Positions 26,185-34,748 are shown, counted from the stretch's first letter. The stretch is DNA of 64,000 nucleotides from Micromonospora luteifusca (GCF_016907275.1 NZ_JAFBBP010000001.1:2470001-2534000); one strand, 5' to 3'. Translations and numbers: made by a program. The notes: generated by a model not told the origin, from the letters alone.

Positions 26185-29100
26185 TTGGCAAGTGAGCTGG
26201 AGTATACGTTGGTGGAGAAGCCTCTCATCGATCAGCTCAAGCGAATGGGCTGGCGGCATTTGGAGGGTGCTCCGCCGAACGCGGTAATGCCTACGACTGC
26301 TCGCGACTCCGGCCGTAGCGGCTTCGACGAGGTGATACTTGGAGAACAGCTGCGCCAAGCGCTTCTGCGAAACAACAAGAATCCGGAGGGTCAGGAATGG
26401 CTCGATGACACGCGGATCAGCTCGGCCTTAAGCGCTCTAGCCCGCACGCCCTCCGGCAACTTGCTTGAAGTCAATCGCCTAGTCACGGAACTCCTGCTCA
26501 AGGGCACTACGGTGGAGGGCGTGCCTGGCTGGGAGGGAGGCAAGACGCGCACGGTGGCCTACATTGATTGGCAGAACCCAGCTAGCAATGAGTTCACGGT
26601 GGTCAACCAGTTACGAGTGGACATCCCAGGTGGCCGTGGCTCGATCGTGCCTGACCTCGTGCTGTTCGTGAACGGCATTCCGCTCGTGGTCATCGAATGT
26701 AAAAGGACCACTGAGACGGATCTCGGCGCAGCCGTCGGTCAGATACGAAAGTACGCAGAGCAGGTAGCTGGCGATAGCCGCACAGGTAACCAGAAGCTCT
26801 TTCACACGGTACAGCTCACGGTCGCAACCAGCGGAGAAGCCGCTCGCCTCGGTACGTTCACTGCCAAGTACGAGCATTATGTGCCGTGGCGCGACCCTTA
26901 CCCGTTGAGCAAGGATGATCTCGCTGTACGGCTGGGCAAAGATGCGGGACAGCTCAGCCGGCAGGAAATCTTGGTCGCCGGAGTGCTCGATCCCGTCAAC
27001 CTGCTTAATGTTGTTTACAACTACGTCACTTTCATGACGACGGACCAAGGCAGGACCATCAAGCTCGCGCCTCGCTATCAACAGTTTCGCGCGGTGGAAA
27101 AGGCGATCAAACGGCTACTCGGCGGCAAGACCCGCAAGCAAGACGGCGTTGTCGATAGGCGCGGCGGGATTGTCTGGCATACGCAGGGGTCCGGTAAAAG
27201 CATCACCATGATGTTCCTCGTACGGCGGCTCCGGTTCGAGCCGGAATTACGTGACGCCAAGGTAGTCGTTGTCACCGACCGCACCCAGCTGCAGGATCAG
27301 CTGTGCGAGACGCTGAAGCTCAGCGGGGAAAAGGTGGACATCGCGAAGTCAGGCGCGCGCGCCAAGAGGCTGCTTGGCCTCCACGGCCCTGCAGTTGTCT
27401 TTGTCATGGTTCAGAAGAACCAAGCTGGCGATGGCATCACCGCGTCCACAGATCTGGGTGTGATCAACGCAGACGAGTCAATTGTTGTGCTGATCGACGA
27501 AGCGCACCGATCCCATACCGCTTCGCTTGGTGCGAATCTTCGCGAGGCGCTGCCGAATGCCGCACGGATCGGCTTTACAGGCACTCCTATCATGACCAGA
27601 AAGGGTCAACGCAAGACAAGCCTCGATCTTTTTGGGCCTTTTATCGACACCTACCGATTGAAGGAGGCCGAGGAAGACGAGGTCATCGTCCCAATCCTGT
27701 ATGAGGGCGTCAAGGTCAAGGCAGCGGTCCGCGATCGTCAGAACCTCGACGAGATCTTTGATGACGAGTTCATTGACCTCAACGAGGAAGAGCGGCAGCA
27801 GCTTCAAGAGCGCTGGGCAACCAAAGGGAAGGTATCCACCGCCCAGCAGTTGGTGGATGCCAAAGCTAAGCACATGCTGCTGCACTATGTGGACAATGTG
27901 CTGCCCGAAGGGTTCAAGGCCCAAGTAGTCGCGCATGACAGGGCGACCACAGTCCGCTACCGAGAGTCGTTGCTCGCCGCGCGCGACGAGCTCGTCGCCG
28001 CCGTCGAGAAGTTGCCCACCCAGGTACTCGCCACGCCGCCCTATGAAATCCGCAATGCGAGCCGTGCGCGGCTGGTGCGGGCGGCCAAGTTTCTAGATCT
28101 TATAAAACGAATCGACTTCGTGCCGGTGATCTCTGAGGGTGATTCGGAGGAAGAGCATCTGTTAAACGAGTGGACCGATGAGACGAAGCAAAAAGAGCGA
28201 ATCGAGGGCTTCACTCGACCCTTTGGAGAGAATGACACAGCGTTCCTCATCGTGAGGACGATGCTTCTCACCGGGTTCGATGCACCGATTGAGCAGGTGA
28301 TGTACCTAGACCGCAAGCTTTATGAGCATGATCTGCTGCAAGCCGTCGCGCGAGTTAACCGTACTGCGGACCGCAAAACCAACGGTCGGGTCGTGGACTA
28401 TAGCGGAGTCGCCAAGAGCCTCTTAGAGGCGCTGCGGATCTTTGCGGCGGAAGATTTCGAAGGCGACGAGGGCAACGACGCGGCGGATGCCCTGCGAGAT
28501 GCGCGCTTGGAAGCTGCCAAACTGGATCCGCAGTTGCAAAGACTCAGGATGATGTTTCGCGCTCCAGAGGACGTTGAGCGCTGCGTTCAGGATCTCGCCG
28601 ACTCGGACTTGCGAGATCGCTTTTACGCAGAACTCGGCCGGTTCGCTCAAACCGTTAACACGGTGCTGCCGGATCCGGCGGCGAAGCCGCATCTTTCGGA
28701 TTTGAAGCGGTTCGTGACCATCAAGCTGACGTCCGTGAGGCGTTATCGGATCGATTCGGGCGAGTTCGATACGGGAGCGTATGGCGCGAAAATCCGCGCA
28801 CTGATTGACGAGCACATCGCTTCTCTCGGTATCGAAGAACAGTTGCCGCCTATCAAGATGACGGCACCAGGCTTCGCGGTGAAGGTCGAGGCGATGACCG
28901 GTGGATCTCGGGCGAAGGCGTCGGAGATGGAGAACGCCATTCGACACCACATCCTCGTCCACGGCGGTGAGGACCCCGTTCGGTACCAGACGCTCAGCGA
29001 GCGGCTTGAGAAGATTCTGACCGAGCTGAAGGACCACTGGGACCAGCAGGCACTCGCACTCAAGGACCTGATGACGGAGATCATTGAAGAGACGCCGGAT

Positions 29101-29418
29101 GCACTCTTCGGCCTGAGTGAGATCGAGGCGCGGCTGCACCGAACCATCACTGCCGAGCTGGCGACTTCTCCGGAAGAGGCTTTGACGGACGTGCGGCTCG
29201 CCGATGCTGCCAGGGAGGTCTACCTGAAGGCCGCCCAGACGATCCACCGACAGGACTTCTGGCGCAAACGCGTCGACCAAGACGACCTCAGGCTCGATAT
29301 CTTCGGGATCCTCTATGCGCGGGCTCTCGGTGACTACGAGCAGCTCGACCAGCTCGCCACAGCCCTCCTCGAAGTTATCAAGAGCAATCGCCACCTCATT
29401 CAGAGGGCTCGAACCTGA
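26185..29418 (+). CDS. hsdR: Type I restriction-modification system, endonuclease/translocase HsdR
   Basis: A 1077-aa motor-nuclease. The PD-(D/E)xK nuclease is at about 154-171 (VPDLVLFVNGIPLVVIECKR). The SF2 helicase shows Walker A WHTQGSGKSITM (near 330), VVVTDRTQLQDQL, DEAHRS (near 438) and ARIGFTGTPI. The C-terminal helical domain binds the methylase. I chose the TTG at 26185 because GGAGG is 7 nt upstream and the family start is near there; the open frame reaches back to 26113. A 97-nt gap separates it from hsdS. Confidence 0.95.
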   Translation: MASELEYTLVEKPLIDQLKRMGWRHLEGAPPNAVMPTTARDSGRSGFDEVILGEQLRQALLRNNKNPEGQEWLDDTRISSALSALARTPSGNLLEVNRLVTELLLKGTTVEGVPGWEGGKTRTVAYIDWQNPASNEFTVVNQLRVDIPGGRGSIVPDLVLFVNGIPLVVIECKRTTETDLGAAVGQIRKYAEQVAGDSRTGNQKLFHTVQLTVATSGEAARLGTFTAKYEHYVPWRDPYPLSKDDLAVRLGKDAGQLSRQEILVAGVLDPVNLLNVVYNYVTFMTTDQGRTIKLAPRYQQFRAVEKAIKRLLGGKTRKQDGVVDRRGGIVWHTQGSGKSITMMFLVRRLRFEPELRDAKVVVVTDRTQLQDQLCETLKLSGEKVDIAKSGARAKRLLGLHGPAVVFVMVQKNQAGDGITASTDLGVINADESIVVLIDEAHRSHTASLGANLREALPNAARIGFTGTPIMTRKGQRKTSLDLFGPFIDTYRLKEAEEDEVIVPILYEGVKVKAAVRDRQNLDEIFDDEFIDLNEEERQQLQERWATKGKVSTAQQLVDAKAKHMLLHYVDNVLPEGFKAQVVAHDRATTVRYRESLLAARDELVAAVEKLPTQVLATPPYEIRNASRARLVRAAKFLDLIKRIDFVPVISEGDSEEEHLLNEWTDETKQKERIEGFTRPFGENDTAFLIVRTMLLTGFDAPIEQVMYLDRKLYEHDLLQAVARVNRTADRKTNGRVVDYSGVAKSLLEALRIFAAEDFEGDEGNDAADALRDARLEAAKLDPQLQRLRMMFRAPEDVERCVQDLADSDLRDRFYAELGRFAQTVNTVLPDPAAKPHLSDLKRFVTIKLTSVRRYRIDSGEFDTGAYGAKIRALIDEHIASLGIEEQLPPIKMTAPGFAVKVEAMTGGSRAKASEMENAIRHHILVHGGEDPVRYQTLSERLEKILTELKDHWDQQALALKDLMTEIIEETPDALFGLSEIEARLHRTITAELATSPEEALTDVRLADAAREVYLKAAQTIHRQDFWRKRVDQDDLRLDIFGILYARALGDYEQLDQLATALLEVIKSNRHLIQRART

Positions 29419-29419
29419 C

Positions 29420-30133
29420 ATGGCAGGTGCTGTGGGTGACTTTCCTGGGGTGTTGCGCCTCGGCGATCTAGAGGTTGCGGTGTCAGTGAGTGAAGGGCGC
29501 AAGAGCGTTCGGCTGACTGTCGAGCGTGACGCGTCGGTCACCGCTGTAGTCTCGCCGCGGATCTCCACTGCGGAACTAACCAAGATGATCGAGGCCAAGC
29601 GGTCGTGGCTGTACGGGAAGCTCGCCGAGAAGCGAGATCTGGGTCAACTCCCACCGAGTAAGGAGTACATCTCGGGTGAGGGGTTTCTCTATCTCGGACG
29701 GTCGTATCGCCTGAAGGTCGTAGACGCAGGAGACGTTCGACTCGTCCGCGGTCGCTTGGAGCTTGCCCGCGGAGGTGGTGCCAAGGAACTTGTGGGCTGG
29801 TATCAGCGGGTCGGTACGCCTTGGCTCCTGAGGCGCGTCCAGCCCTGGGCTTCACGCATGGGCGCCGATATGACGGGGCTGCGCGTACGGCCATTAGGCT
29901 ACAGGTGGGGCTCGTGTTCCCATGACCGGACCGTCAACATCCACTGGGCCACTATGCAGCTTCCGCCTACCTTGATCGACTACGTTCTCGTGCACGAATT
30001 GGCGCATCTTCGCCGCCCAAACCATGGCTCGGAGTTCTGGCGTTTAGTCAATCGATTGTTGCCCGGCTACGAGGAATATCGAGAGCGGCTCCGCAGGGCG
30101 GGTAACGATCTTTGGCTTCCGGAGCGGGGATGA
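29420..30133 (+). CDS. YgjP/SprT-like M48-type metallopeptidase domain protein
   Basis: A 237-aa protein with the DUF45/YgjP fold. It has an N-terminal beta domain (VRLTVERDASVTAVVSPRIS), WGSCSHDRTVNIHWATMQLP, then the zinc motif VHELAHLRRPNHGSEFWRL near 190-207. ATG follows the hsdR stop by 1 nt, so it belongs to the restriction operon. YgjP-like genes are frequently found with type I systems; their role there is unproven, perhaps turnover of HsdR to limit self-restriction. Confidence 0.9.
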   Translation: MAGAVGDFPGVLRLGDLEVAVSVSEGRKSVRLTVERDASVTAVVSPRISTAELTKMIEAKRSWLYGKLAEKRDLGQLPPSKEYISGEGFLYLGRSYRLKVVDAGDVRLVRGRLELARGGGAKELVGWYQRVGTPWLLRRVQPWASRMGADMTGLRVRPLGYRWGSCSHDRTVNIHWATMQLPPTLIDYVLVHELAHLRRPNHGSEFWRLVNRLLPGYEEYRERLRRAGNDLWLPERG

Positions 30134-30229
30134 TTAGAGCTATCCGATCTCGATCTGCCTGACGTACCCCTGGATCTGGCGCCCCATGCTGCGCTTTCAA
30201 GGATGCAGAGGGCTGCGGTCATGCAGGAA

Positions 30230-30727
30230 CTACCTCGTGAAACGTGAGGGGTAAGTCGGAAGCACTTGGACCCGCGGCCTTAGCAACGGACGCAACTTCT
30301 GGTCAAGGAGCCTCACGTCGGAGGGTGGGAGCGTGAGCAGGGTACGCCGCAGATAGATGGCCCAAGCGTCCGGCTTGGGGAACGCTTCCAATTCCCGCAC
30401 AAGCGGGGCCACCTCAAGTCCGTTTGGATAGGGAACTAAGCCGTCTATTCGCAAGGTGCAGCCGGAGAGGTACCGCTGTGTACCGATCTCCAAGGGCCTG
30501 TCAAAGCTGCTTACGGCGCTCGCGACCGTGGCATGGCCGATAACCCGACCTCGGTCGCGAGCCGGGTTCTTCCAGGCGCTCCGGCTGCTGTAGAGGTAGA
30601 GCCCATCCCCGACGGCTAGCGCGGCCACCTCTCCGCGAGGTGTTGCTGAGAACGCCATTCGCTGCTCCCGCAGTACCCAAGCGATCGCATCTCGTTGCGA
30701 AAGGATGAGTAGGTAGGCACGATGCAT
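30230..30727 (-). CDS. PUA/EVE-like domain protein, possible modified-base reader
   Basis: A 165-aa protein from ATG at 30727 (MHRAYLLILSQRDAIAWVLR). The core VAALAVGDGLYLYSSRSAWK, RDRGRVIGHATVASAVS and YLSGCTLRIDGLVPYPNGLE has the strand pattern and wording of PUA-like EVE/ASCH domains, which bind modified nucleobases. The C-terminal helix ends in PPSDVRLLDQKLRPLL. It converges on the hsd operon within the element. A defence role is inferred from fold and neighbourhood; the fold assignment itself is by eye. Confidence 0.6.
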   Translation of the reverse strand: MHRAYLLILSQRDAIAWVLREQRMAFSATPRGEVAALAVGDGLYLYSSRSAWKNPARDRGRVIGHATVASAVSSFDRPLEIGTQRYLSGCTLRIDGLVPYPNGLEVAPLVRELEAFPKPDAWAIYLRRTLLTLPPSDVRLLDQKLRPLLRPRVQVLPTYPSRFTR

Positions 30728-31414
30728 AGGAGAAGAGTAGCTAGCCGCCCTGCAACCAGCGGAGGTCCGGTAGCCGGCGGATGCGGTGTCGACAGCAACA
30801 CTGACAGCAACTCCGCCGGACGGGGGCACGCTCACGAACGCCGGACGGACGAATCTCCGAGCCTGCAGCCGTTGCCGGACGCGTGCGGACGCGACGCACA
30901 GAGCTTGTAAACGAGGTGTCTCGCACCTCACCTATCGCCCCCACCTATCGCCCCCACGCTGTTGCTGATTTCTTCTGTTCTGGATCAAGGCGCCGCGCTC
31001 CGCACGGCGCGGGCGGTGAGCCGGCCGGCGGCAAGCCACCCCGGCCGCCTGCGGCGCCGGGGCGGAAAGCCACCGACTGCCGCCGGACCGCCGCCCCGAA
31101 GTCCACTTATCCAGACGCAGGACGACCACGGCCAGGCGACACGGAAGCCGGCAGGTCGACCTGATCGAGGGCCAGGGCTTCCGACTGCCGCGCCAGTCCA
31201 ACCCCGGGACTGGCTTGCCCCCGGTCTACCTACGCAGCCAGCTAGCCCGCGGCAGCCCCAACCGGTGCTCCAGGTACGACCAGGCCAGGCCGGCAACTCC
31301 CGGAGCACGGGCGTTCGCAGCCCCCAGCGGAGCCCTGAGAGGCAAGATCGACCTGCCCACCATCTGCCCACAACCAGTCGTCAACGGCTGGACGCAGCCG
31401 GACCCGACCGGACA
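30728..31414. other. Non-coding right arm of the AICE
   Basis: About 690 nt with no supported gene. From about 31140 it resembles 9590-9773 outside the left end. It should hold the attP arm sites for the integrase and the promoter of the leftward PUA-like gene. Confidence 0.6.
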
Positions 31415-31520
31415 AACGACAACGGCCCCCGATCAGCATCTCTGCTGGTCAGGGGCCGTGTCTGCACCTGGTGGCGGGTAGAGGATTCGAACCTCTGAAG
31501 CTTTCGCGACGGATTTACAG
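31415..31520. repeat. attR: 106-bp perfect direct repeat
   Basis: Identical to 9774-9879. It supplies the 3' end of the intact tRNA-Tyr and its terminator. Crossover must lie within the 106 bp, most likely in the anticodon-proximal part at 31505-31520, as for other tRNA-targeting integrases. Confidence 0.93.
31424..31457 (-). terminator. tRNA-Tyr terminator
   Basis: Hairpin with GGCCCC/GGGGCC ends and a GAGA-type loop located 14 nt past the tRNA 3' end on the minus strand; the following bases GTTGTCGTTTG are T-rich. Brought in by the element together with the tRNA 3' half. Confidence 0.75.
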
Positions 31521-31552
31521 TCCGCTCCCATTGGCCGCTCGGGCAACCCGCC
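31472..31552 (-). tRNA. tRNA-Tyr (GTA)
   Basis: The complement is an 81-nt class II tRNA with acceptor GGCGGGT/ACCCGCC, anticodon GTA in CTGTAAA, a long variable arm and GGTTCGAATCC T arm. Its 5' half is chromosomal and its 3' half comes from the AICE, which restores a complete gene. Confidence 0.95.
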
Positions 31553-31699
31553 AGGGCACCCCACCGCGTCGTAACGCGGCGGCGGAAGCAAGGATAGCGG
31601 CTCCCCCCGGTACCGGCGCAACCGGGTACGGTCAGGGGGTCGTGCCGCTGGTCGGCGGCCGACGGCAGGCCCAGACCGCCGGACAGCAGGAGCAGAAAC

Positions 31700-32194
31700 A
31701 TGGCAGCAAACCCGTCGTTCGACATCGTGAGCAAGGTTGACCGCCAGGAGGTCGACAACGCCCTCCGGCAGGCGGAGAAGGAGCTCGCGACGAGGTTCGA
31801 CTTCCGTGGCACCGGCGCGGAGATCTCCTGGTCTGGTGAGGAGGCGATCGGCCTTCAGGCGGAAACCGAGGAGCGGGTTCGCGCCGCACTGGACGTGTTC
31901 AAGGAGAAGTTGGTCAAGCGGAACATCTCGCTGAAGTCGTTGGATGCTGGCGAGCCGCGCCCGTCCGGCAAGATTTTCAAGATCGACTGCAAGGTGATCC
32001 AGGGCATCGAGACGGACAAGGCCAAGGCGATCAGCAAGAAGATCCGCGACGAGGGCCCCAAGGGCGTGCAGGCGCAGATCCAGGGCGACCAGCTGCGGGT
32101 CACCGGCAAGAAGAGGGATGATCTCCAGGCGGTCATCTCGCTGCTCAAGGGCGAGGACTTCGGGGTCGCCCTGCAGTTCAACAACTACAGGTAA
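31700..32194 (+). CDS. YajQ-family nucleotide-binding protein
   Basis: A 164-aa YajQ protein ([75 protein letters not shown]; end [10 protein letters not shown]). The family has two ferredoxin-like domains; the Xanthomonas member binds cyclic di-GMP and acts with a transcription factor, others have been linked to RNA or nucleotide binding. Its C-terminal codons are repeated at 34730-34757, showing that DNA was inserted at its 3' end without changing the protein. Confidence 0.95.
   Translation: MAANPSFDIVSKVDRQEVDNALRQAEKELATRFDFRGTGAEISWSGEEAIGLQAETEERVRAALDVFKEKLVKRNISLKSLDAGEPRPSGKIFKIDCKVIQGIETDKAKAISKKIRDEGPKGVQAQIQGDQLRVTGKKRDDLQAVISLLKGEDFGVALQFNNYR
32166..32193 (+). repeat. yajQ 3'-end direct repeat, left copy
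   Basis: Encodes VALQFNNYR plus part of the stop. It matches 34730-34757 at 27 of 28 positions, with 23 identical in a row, then one mismatch. The layout is that of an integration site in the last codons of a gene. Confidence 0.85.
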
Positions 32195-32358
32195 GGCACT
32201 AGCTACCTCACCGGTCACTGTCCGGGTCACGTTGCGTCACCTGGTCAGATCTCGTCTGCAACGGTCATCTTTGGTCGTCCTTGTCCGGCCTCGGACGGCC
32301 TGGCGACGGCCTGGTGGGTGCCTACCTTCACTGAATCGCGGAGAACTGCACCTCGGGC

Positions 32359-32390
32359 TTGCATCTGATACCTAGGTACAGGCTTACCGT
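32359..32390 (+). promoter_or_regulatory. MerR-type promoter with over-long spacer and central palindrome
   Basis: TTGCAT (32359-32364) and TACCGT (32385-32390) are 20 nt apart (19 if TTACCG is used). The spacer is centred on the perfect palindrome TACCTAGGTA (32369-32378). This is the classic layout twisted open by MerR-family activators. The next gene starts 7 nt after the -10 box, so its mRNA would be leaderless. Confidence 0.75.
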
Positions 32391-32396
32391 CGGGGT

Positions 32397-32753
32397 ATGA
32401 GTGACCACCACATCACGACGGACGACGCCTGGGTGTCGGATGCCTGCACCCTGCCGACGGCTGAACGGCCGCTGCGGCTCGCCGAGTTTGATCAGTTCTT
32501 CACTGATGCCGTGCGGGGCCTCGACCGGCTGTCGGCTCAGCATCTGCGGTTGCAGCTCGACGGCGCTGCGCAGGTCGAGGAGACGGCGCGGGACCTGACG
32601 GCCCGAGAGTCGTCCTGCTGCTCGTTCTTCACTTTTGACCTCTCCCGGCCCGACCCCGACTCGCTGTCGCTAGACGTTCGGGTACCAGCGGCCCACGTTG
32701 ACGTGCTCGACGCCCTCGCCGAACGGGCCGAGTCTGTCCGGAATCAGGGATGA
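32397..32753 (+). CDS. Conserved hypothetical protein of MerR-linked metal cassettes
   Basis: A 118-aa soluble protein (MSDHHITTDDAWVSDACTLP onward; RDLTARESSCCSFFTFDLSR; VPAAHVDVLDALAERAES). It has an isolated Cys near the start and a Cys pair in ESSCCSFF that could bind soft metals. I recall similar proteins next to MerR genes in actinobacteria but no defined function. It is first in the operon, with its ATG at the predicted transcription start. It overlaps merR by 4 nt. Confidence 0.75.
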   Translation: MSDHHITTDDAWVSDACTLPTAERPLRLAEFDQFFTDAVRGLDRLSAQHLRLQLDGAAQVEETARDLTARESSCCSFFTFDLSRPDPDSLSLDVRVPAAHVDVLDALAERAESVRNQG

Positions 32754-33199
32754 CCGGGTCGGGACTGCGCAGCGGCCAACTGGCCGACGCGGCCGGAGTC
32801 AACCAGCAGACGCTGCGCTACTACGAGCGCCGGGGCTTGCTCGACTCACCGCAGCGGTCGCCGGGTGGGCACCGGCTCTACCCGGCCGAGTCGGTCACCC
32901 TGCTGCGAGTCATCAAGACCGCGCAACGTCTCGGCTTCACCCTCAACGAGGTTGCCGACCTGCTCGACTTCGGCCGACACCAGCACAGCGGCCGACCCGA
33001 CACCGGCCTGCAGGCACGTGCCAGGGAAAAGCTCATCGAGGTCGAGCAGAAGCTGTCCGACCTAACCGTCATTCGCGACACCTTGCGGGCCGCCATCTCG
33101 GCCGGTTGTGACGACCTGGTCGCCTGCGCCGGCAGCTCCTGCTGCCCCCTGCCCTTCGCTGAACTGGTCGAGAGGACCGATCGTGCCGACACCTGCTAA
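32750..33199 (+). CDS. MerR-family metal-responsive regulator
   Basis: A 149-aa MerR protein. The winged helix is at 5-75 (LRSGQLADAAGVNQQTLRYY, YERRGLL, GGHRLYPAESVTLLRVIKTA, AQRLGFTLNEVADLLDFG), then the dimer coil, then a Cys-rich C-terminus (AGCDDLVACAGSSCCPLPFA). Mercury MerR proteins use cysteines in equivalent positions, though the exact ligand set cannot be matched without alignment. It probably controls the 32359 promoter and so itself. Confidence 0.88.
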   Translation: MTGSGLRSGQLADAAGVNQQTLRYYERRGLLDSPQRSPGGHRLYPAESVTLLRVIKTAQRLGFTLNEVADLLDFGRHQHSGRPDTGLQARAREKLIEVEQKLSDLTVIRDTLRAAISAGCDDLVACAGSSCCPLPFAELVERTDRADTC

Positions 33200-33491
33200 C
33201 CGACTTCGCCGCCTACTGCCCTCCGGTATGACGGGACTCGCGGGAGCCGCCTGCGCCGCCTGCTGCGTCCTGCCATTCCTCCTAGCCGCCGGGATCCTCG
33301 GCGGTGCCGGATGGGCCGCCGCGAGCCGCTTCATGCCCGGCGTCGCCGTCGCCCTGGCCGTGCTCGCCGGCCTGTCCTGGTGGTGGGCCAGCAAACGCCG
33401 CCACACCACCGGCTGCGCCGGCGGCAACTGCTCCTGCGGCCAACGCGAGCAGCACGACCGCGAGGTGATCCCGCTACGGTCCGACGCATGA
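33183..33491 (+). CDS. Small membrane protein resembling MerT/MerF mercury transporters
   Basis: A 102-aa protein from GTG at 33183, overlapping the merR end by 17 nt. Two hydrophobic segments: the first contains [20 protein letters not shown], with the Cys pair and Pro typical of MerT/MerF transmembrane helix 1; the second is [16 protein letters not shown]. The C-terminus has CAGGNCSCG, a further potential soft-metal site. It would bring Hg(II) or a related ion into the cell, or export it; mercury is inferred from the Cys pattern and the MerR neighbour. Confidence 0.75.
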   Translation: MPTPANRLRRLLPSGMTGLAGAACAACCVLPFLLAAGILGGAGWAAASRFMPGVAVALAVLAGLSWWWASKRRHTTGCAGGNCSCGQREQHDREVIPLRSDA

Positions 33492-33823
33492 CAGTCGCCC
33501 GCTCGATCCTGCTGTTCCTGCTCGCCGCGCTCGCCGAAATCGGCGGCGCCTGGCTGGTCTGGCAGGGCTGGCGGGAGAACCGAGGGCTGCTGTGGATCGC
33601 GGCCGGAGTCATCGCGCTCGGGTTCTATGGCTTCGTCGCCACCTTCCAACCCGACCCGAACTTCGGCCGCATCCTGGCCGCCTACGGCGGGATCTTCGTC
33701 GCTGGATCTCTGGTCTGGGGCATGGTCGTCGACAAGTTCCGGCCCGACCGCTACGACCTCATCGGCGCAGCCCTCTGCCTCGTCGGCGTCGCGGTCATCA
33801 TGTACGCCCCACACAACGGCTGA
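33488..33823 (+). CDS. YnfA/UPF0060-family membrane protein
   Basis: A 111-aa protein of four membrane helices ([77 protein letters not shown]). The conserved [10 protein letters not shown] and FGRxLAAYGG-type blocks mark YnfA, a relative of small multidrug exporters. Its start overlaps the upstream stop (ATGA). In this operon it may export the metal or an organometal. Confidence 0.9.
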   Translation: MTVARSILLFLLAALAEIGGAWLVWQGWRENRGLLWIAAGVIALGFYGFVATFQPDPNFGRILAAYGGIFVAGSLVWGMVVDKFRPDRYDLIGAALCLVGVAVIMYAPHNG

Positions 33824-33842
33824 TCGTGGTATTACCACTCGT

Positions 33843-34001
33843 CTAGCCGCGTCGGCTCCGTCGAGGCCAAATGAGCAGACCTGCGACTGCAGCCGCGATG
33901 GCGGCGAGGATGGACCAGTCCCCCGCGACGGTCGCCTCCGGCAAGGCCCGCAACGACTTGGGCTCAGCCTCGTACTCGTCGCTCCCGGGCGCTTCGTTCA
34001 T
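33843..34001 (-). CDS. Possible tail-anchored mini-protein
   Basis: A 52-aa frame, MNEAPGSDEYEAEPKSLRAL onward, then one hydrophobic helix (WSILAAIAAAVAGLLIW) and the basic end PRRSRRG. This acidic-helix-basic layout is protein-like, but no ribosome site is visible and it converges on ynfA. Confidence 0.35.
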   Translation of the reverse strand: MNEAPGSDEYEAEPKSLRALPEATVAGDWSILAAIAAAVAGLLIWPRRSRRG

Positions 34002-34110
34002 GCCGATACGCTATCGCGCCGAACCCACCAACCCGAGTGACGCTTGCGCCGCGCCGTGGTTCGAGCACGGCAGCTAACCTCACAACCGTGATTGTCGTCT
34101 AGCCGGACGT

Positions 34111-34140
34111 GTTACGGATCAAGTGACACTGATCCGTAAC
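34111..34140. repeat. Near-perfect 30-nt palindrome
   Basis: The arms GTTACGGATCA(A)GTG and CACTGATCCGTAAC are complementary over 14 bp with one extra A and a single central base. Such a small centre suits a protein-binding dyad or recombination site at least as well as a terminator for the convergent leftward gene ending at 34179. Confidence 0.6.
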
Positions 34141-34178
34141 GCATCAACTGAAGCTCGACATCGCCGGCAGCCGGCGGC

Positions 34179-34748
34179 TCAACCGAGTGCCGGGGCTCCC
34201 CTGGCTGTCCGGTCCGCGTCGAGCTTCCGGCTGACCGTGGGCCAGTCTTCGGTGGTGACGCTGTAGTAGATCGAGTGCCGGACGTGGCCGTCTCGCAGGA
34301 TGCGGTGGTTCCGAAAGGTGCCTTCCTCTGTTGCCCCGAGGCCCTTGATGGCTTGTTGCGATCGGGTGTTGCGGCTGTCGGTCTTGAAGGCCACGCGGAT
34401 GGCGCCCAGGTCGTTGAAGGCGTGGCGCATCAGCAGGTGCGACGCTTCGCGGATCGCGCCGGTTCGCCAGTAGCTCGGTGTCAGCCAAGCCCACCCGATC
34501 TCCAGGCTGTGGTGAATCGGTGAGATGTCGATGTAGCTAATGCTCCCGACAGCCTTGCCCGTGGTCAGGTCAACGATGGCGAAGGGCAGCCGGTCGCCTC
34601 TCTGCTGCTCGTCTAGTGCTTCCTGGATTAGCGCGGCCACCGGTTCCTGGTCTGTCGGCGTCGCCTCGTCCAGGTAGGCCCAGACCTGATCGTGATTCGC
34701 CGCTTCGGTGAGATCGCCGAGGTGCCTAATCGCCCTGCAGTTCAACAA
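34179..34748 (-). pseudogene. GNAT acetyltransferase truncated at its 5' end by the islet boundary
   Basis: The frame has the GNAT core of the RimJ/RimL-like group: LPFAIVDLTTGKAVGSISYI, HSLEIGWAWLTPSYWRTGAI, AIRVAFKTDSRNTRSQQAIK, GLGATEEGTFRNHRI. Family members start some 15-20 residues before the point corresponding to GDLTEAANHDQVWAYL. Here that part is replaced by antisense of the yajQ repeat, and only TTG codons are available as a start. It is probably dead, or expressed poorly from a new start. It marks the right edge of the islet. Confidence 0.7.

Larger units (their letters stand above)
9774..31520. mobile_element. Integrated AICE (pSAM2-type integrative and conjugative element) in tRNA-Tyr, about 21.6 kb
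   Basis: The element lies between the 106-bp direct repeats, with the intact tRNA-Tyr on the right. It contains the AICE core: tyrosine integrase, excisionase and Rep in overlapping reading frames near attL; an FtsK/SpoIIIE-type transfer ATPase with a Spd-like membrane protein and small partners; a Pra-like activator; and GntR-type regulators. Cargo comprises a glycosyltransferase, a type I restriction-modification operon with a YgjP-like peptidase, and a PUA/EVE-like gene. All core genes appear intact, so excision is plausible. The cargo half (22.4-30.7 kb) has visibly lower GC than the core half, suggesting separate acquisition. Confidence 0.92.

Noticed and set aside
28423..29598. 391-codon leftward frame over the hsdR 3' end
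   Set aside because: Antisense to conserved HsdR sequence; no domain.
33871..34077. 68-aa rightward frame after ynfA
   Set aside because: Composition is shadow-like; the opposite-strand 52-aa frame with a membrane helix is the better candidate.
32195..34729. Hidden recombinase in the yajQ islet
   Set aside because: All frames were inspected; none shows tyrosine or serine recombinase motifs, so the islet is described as lacking one.
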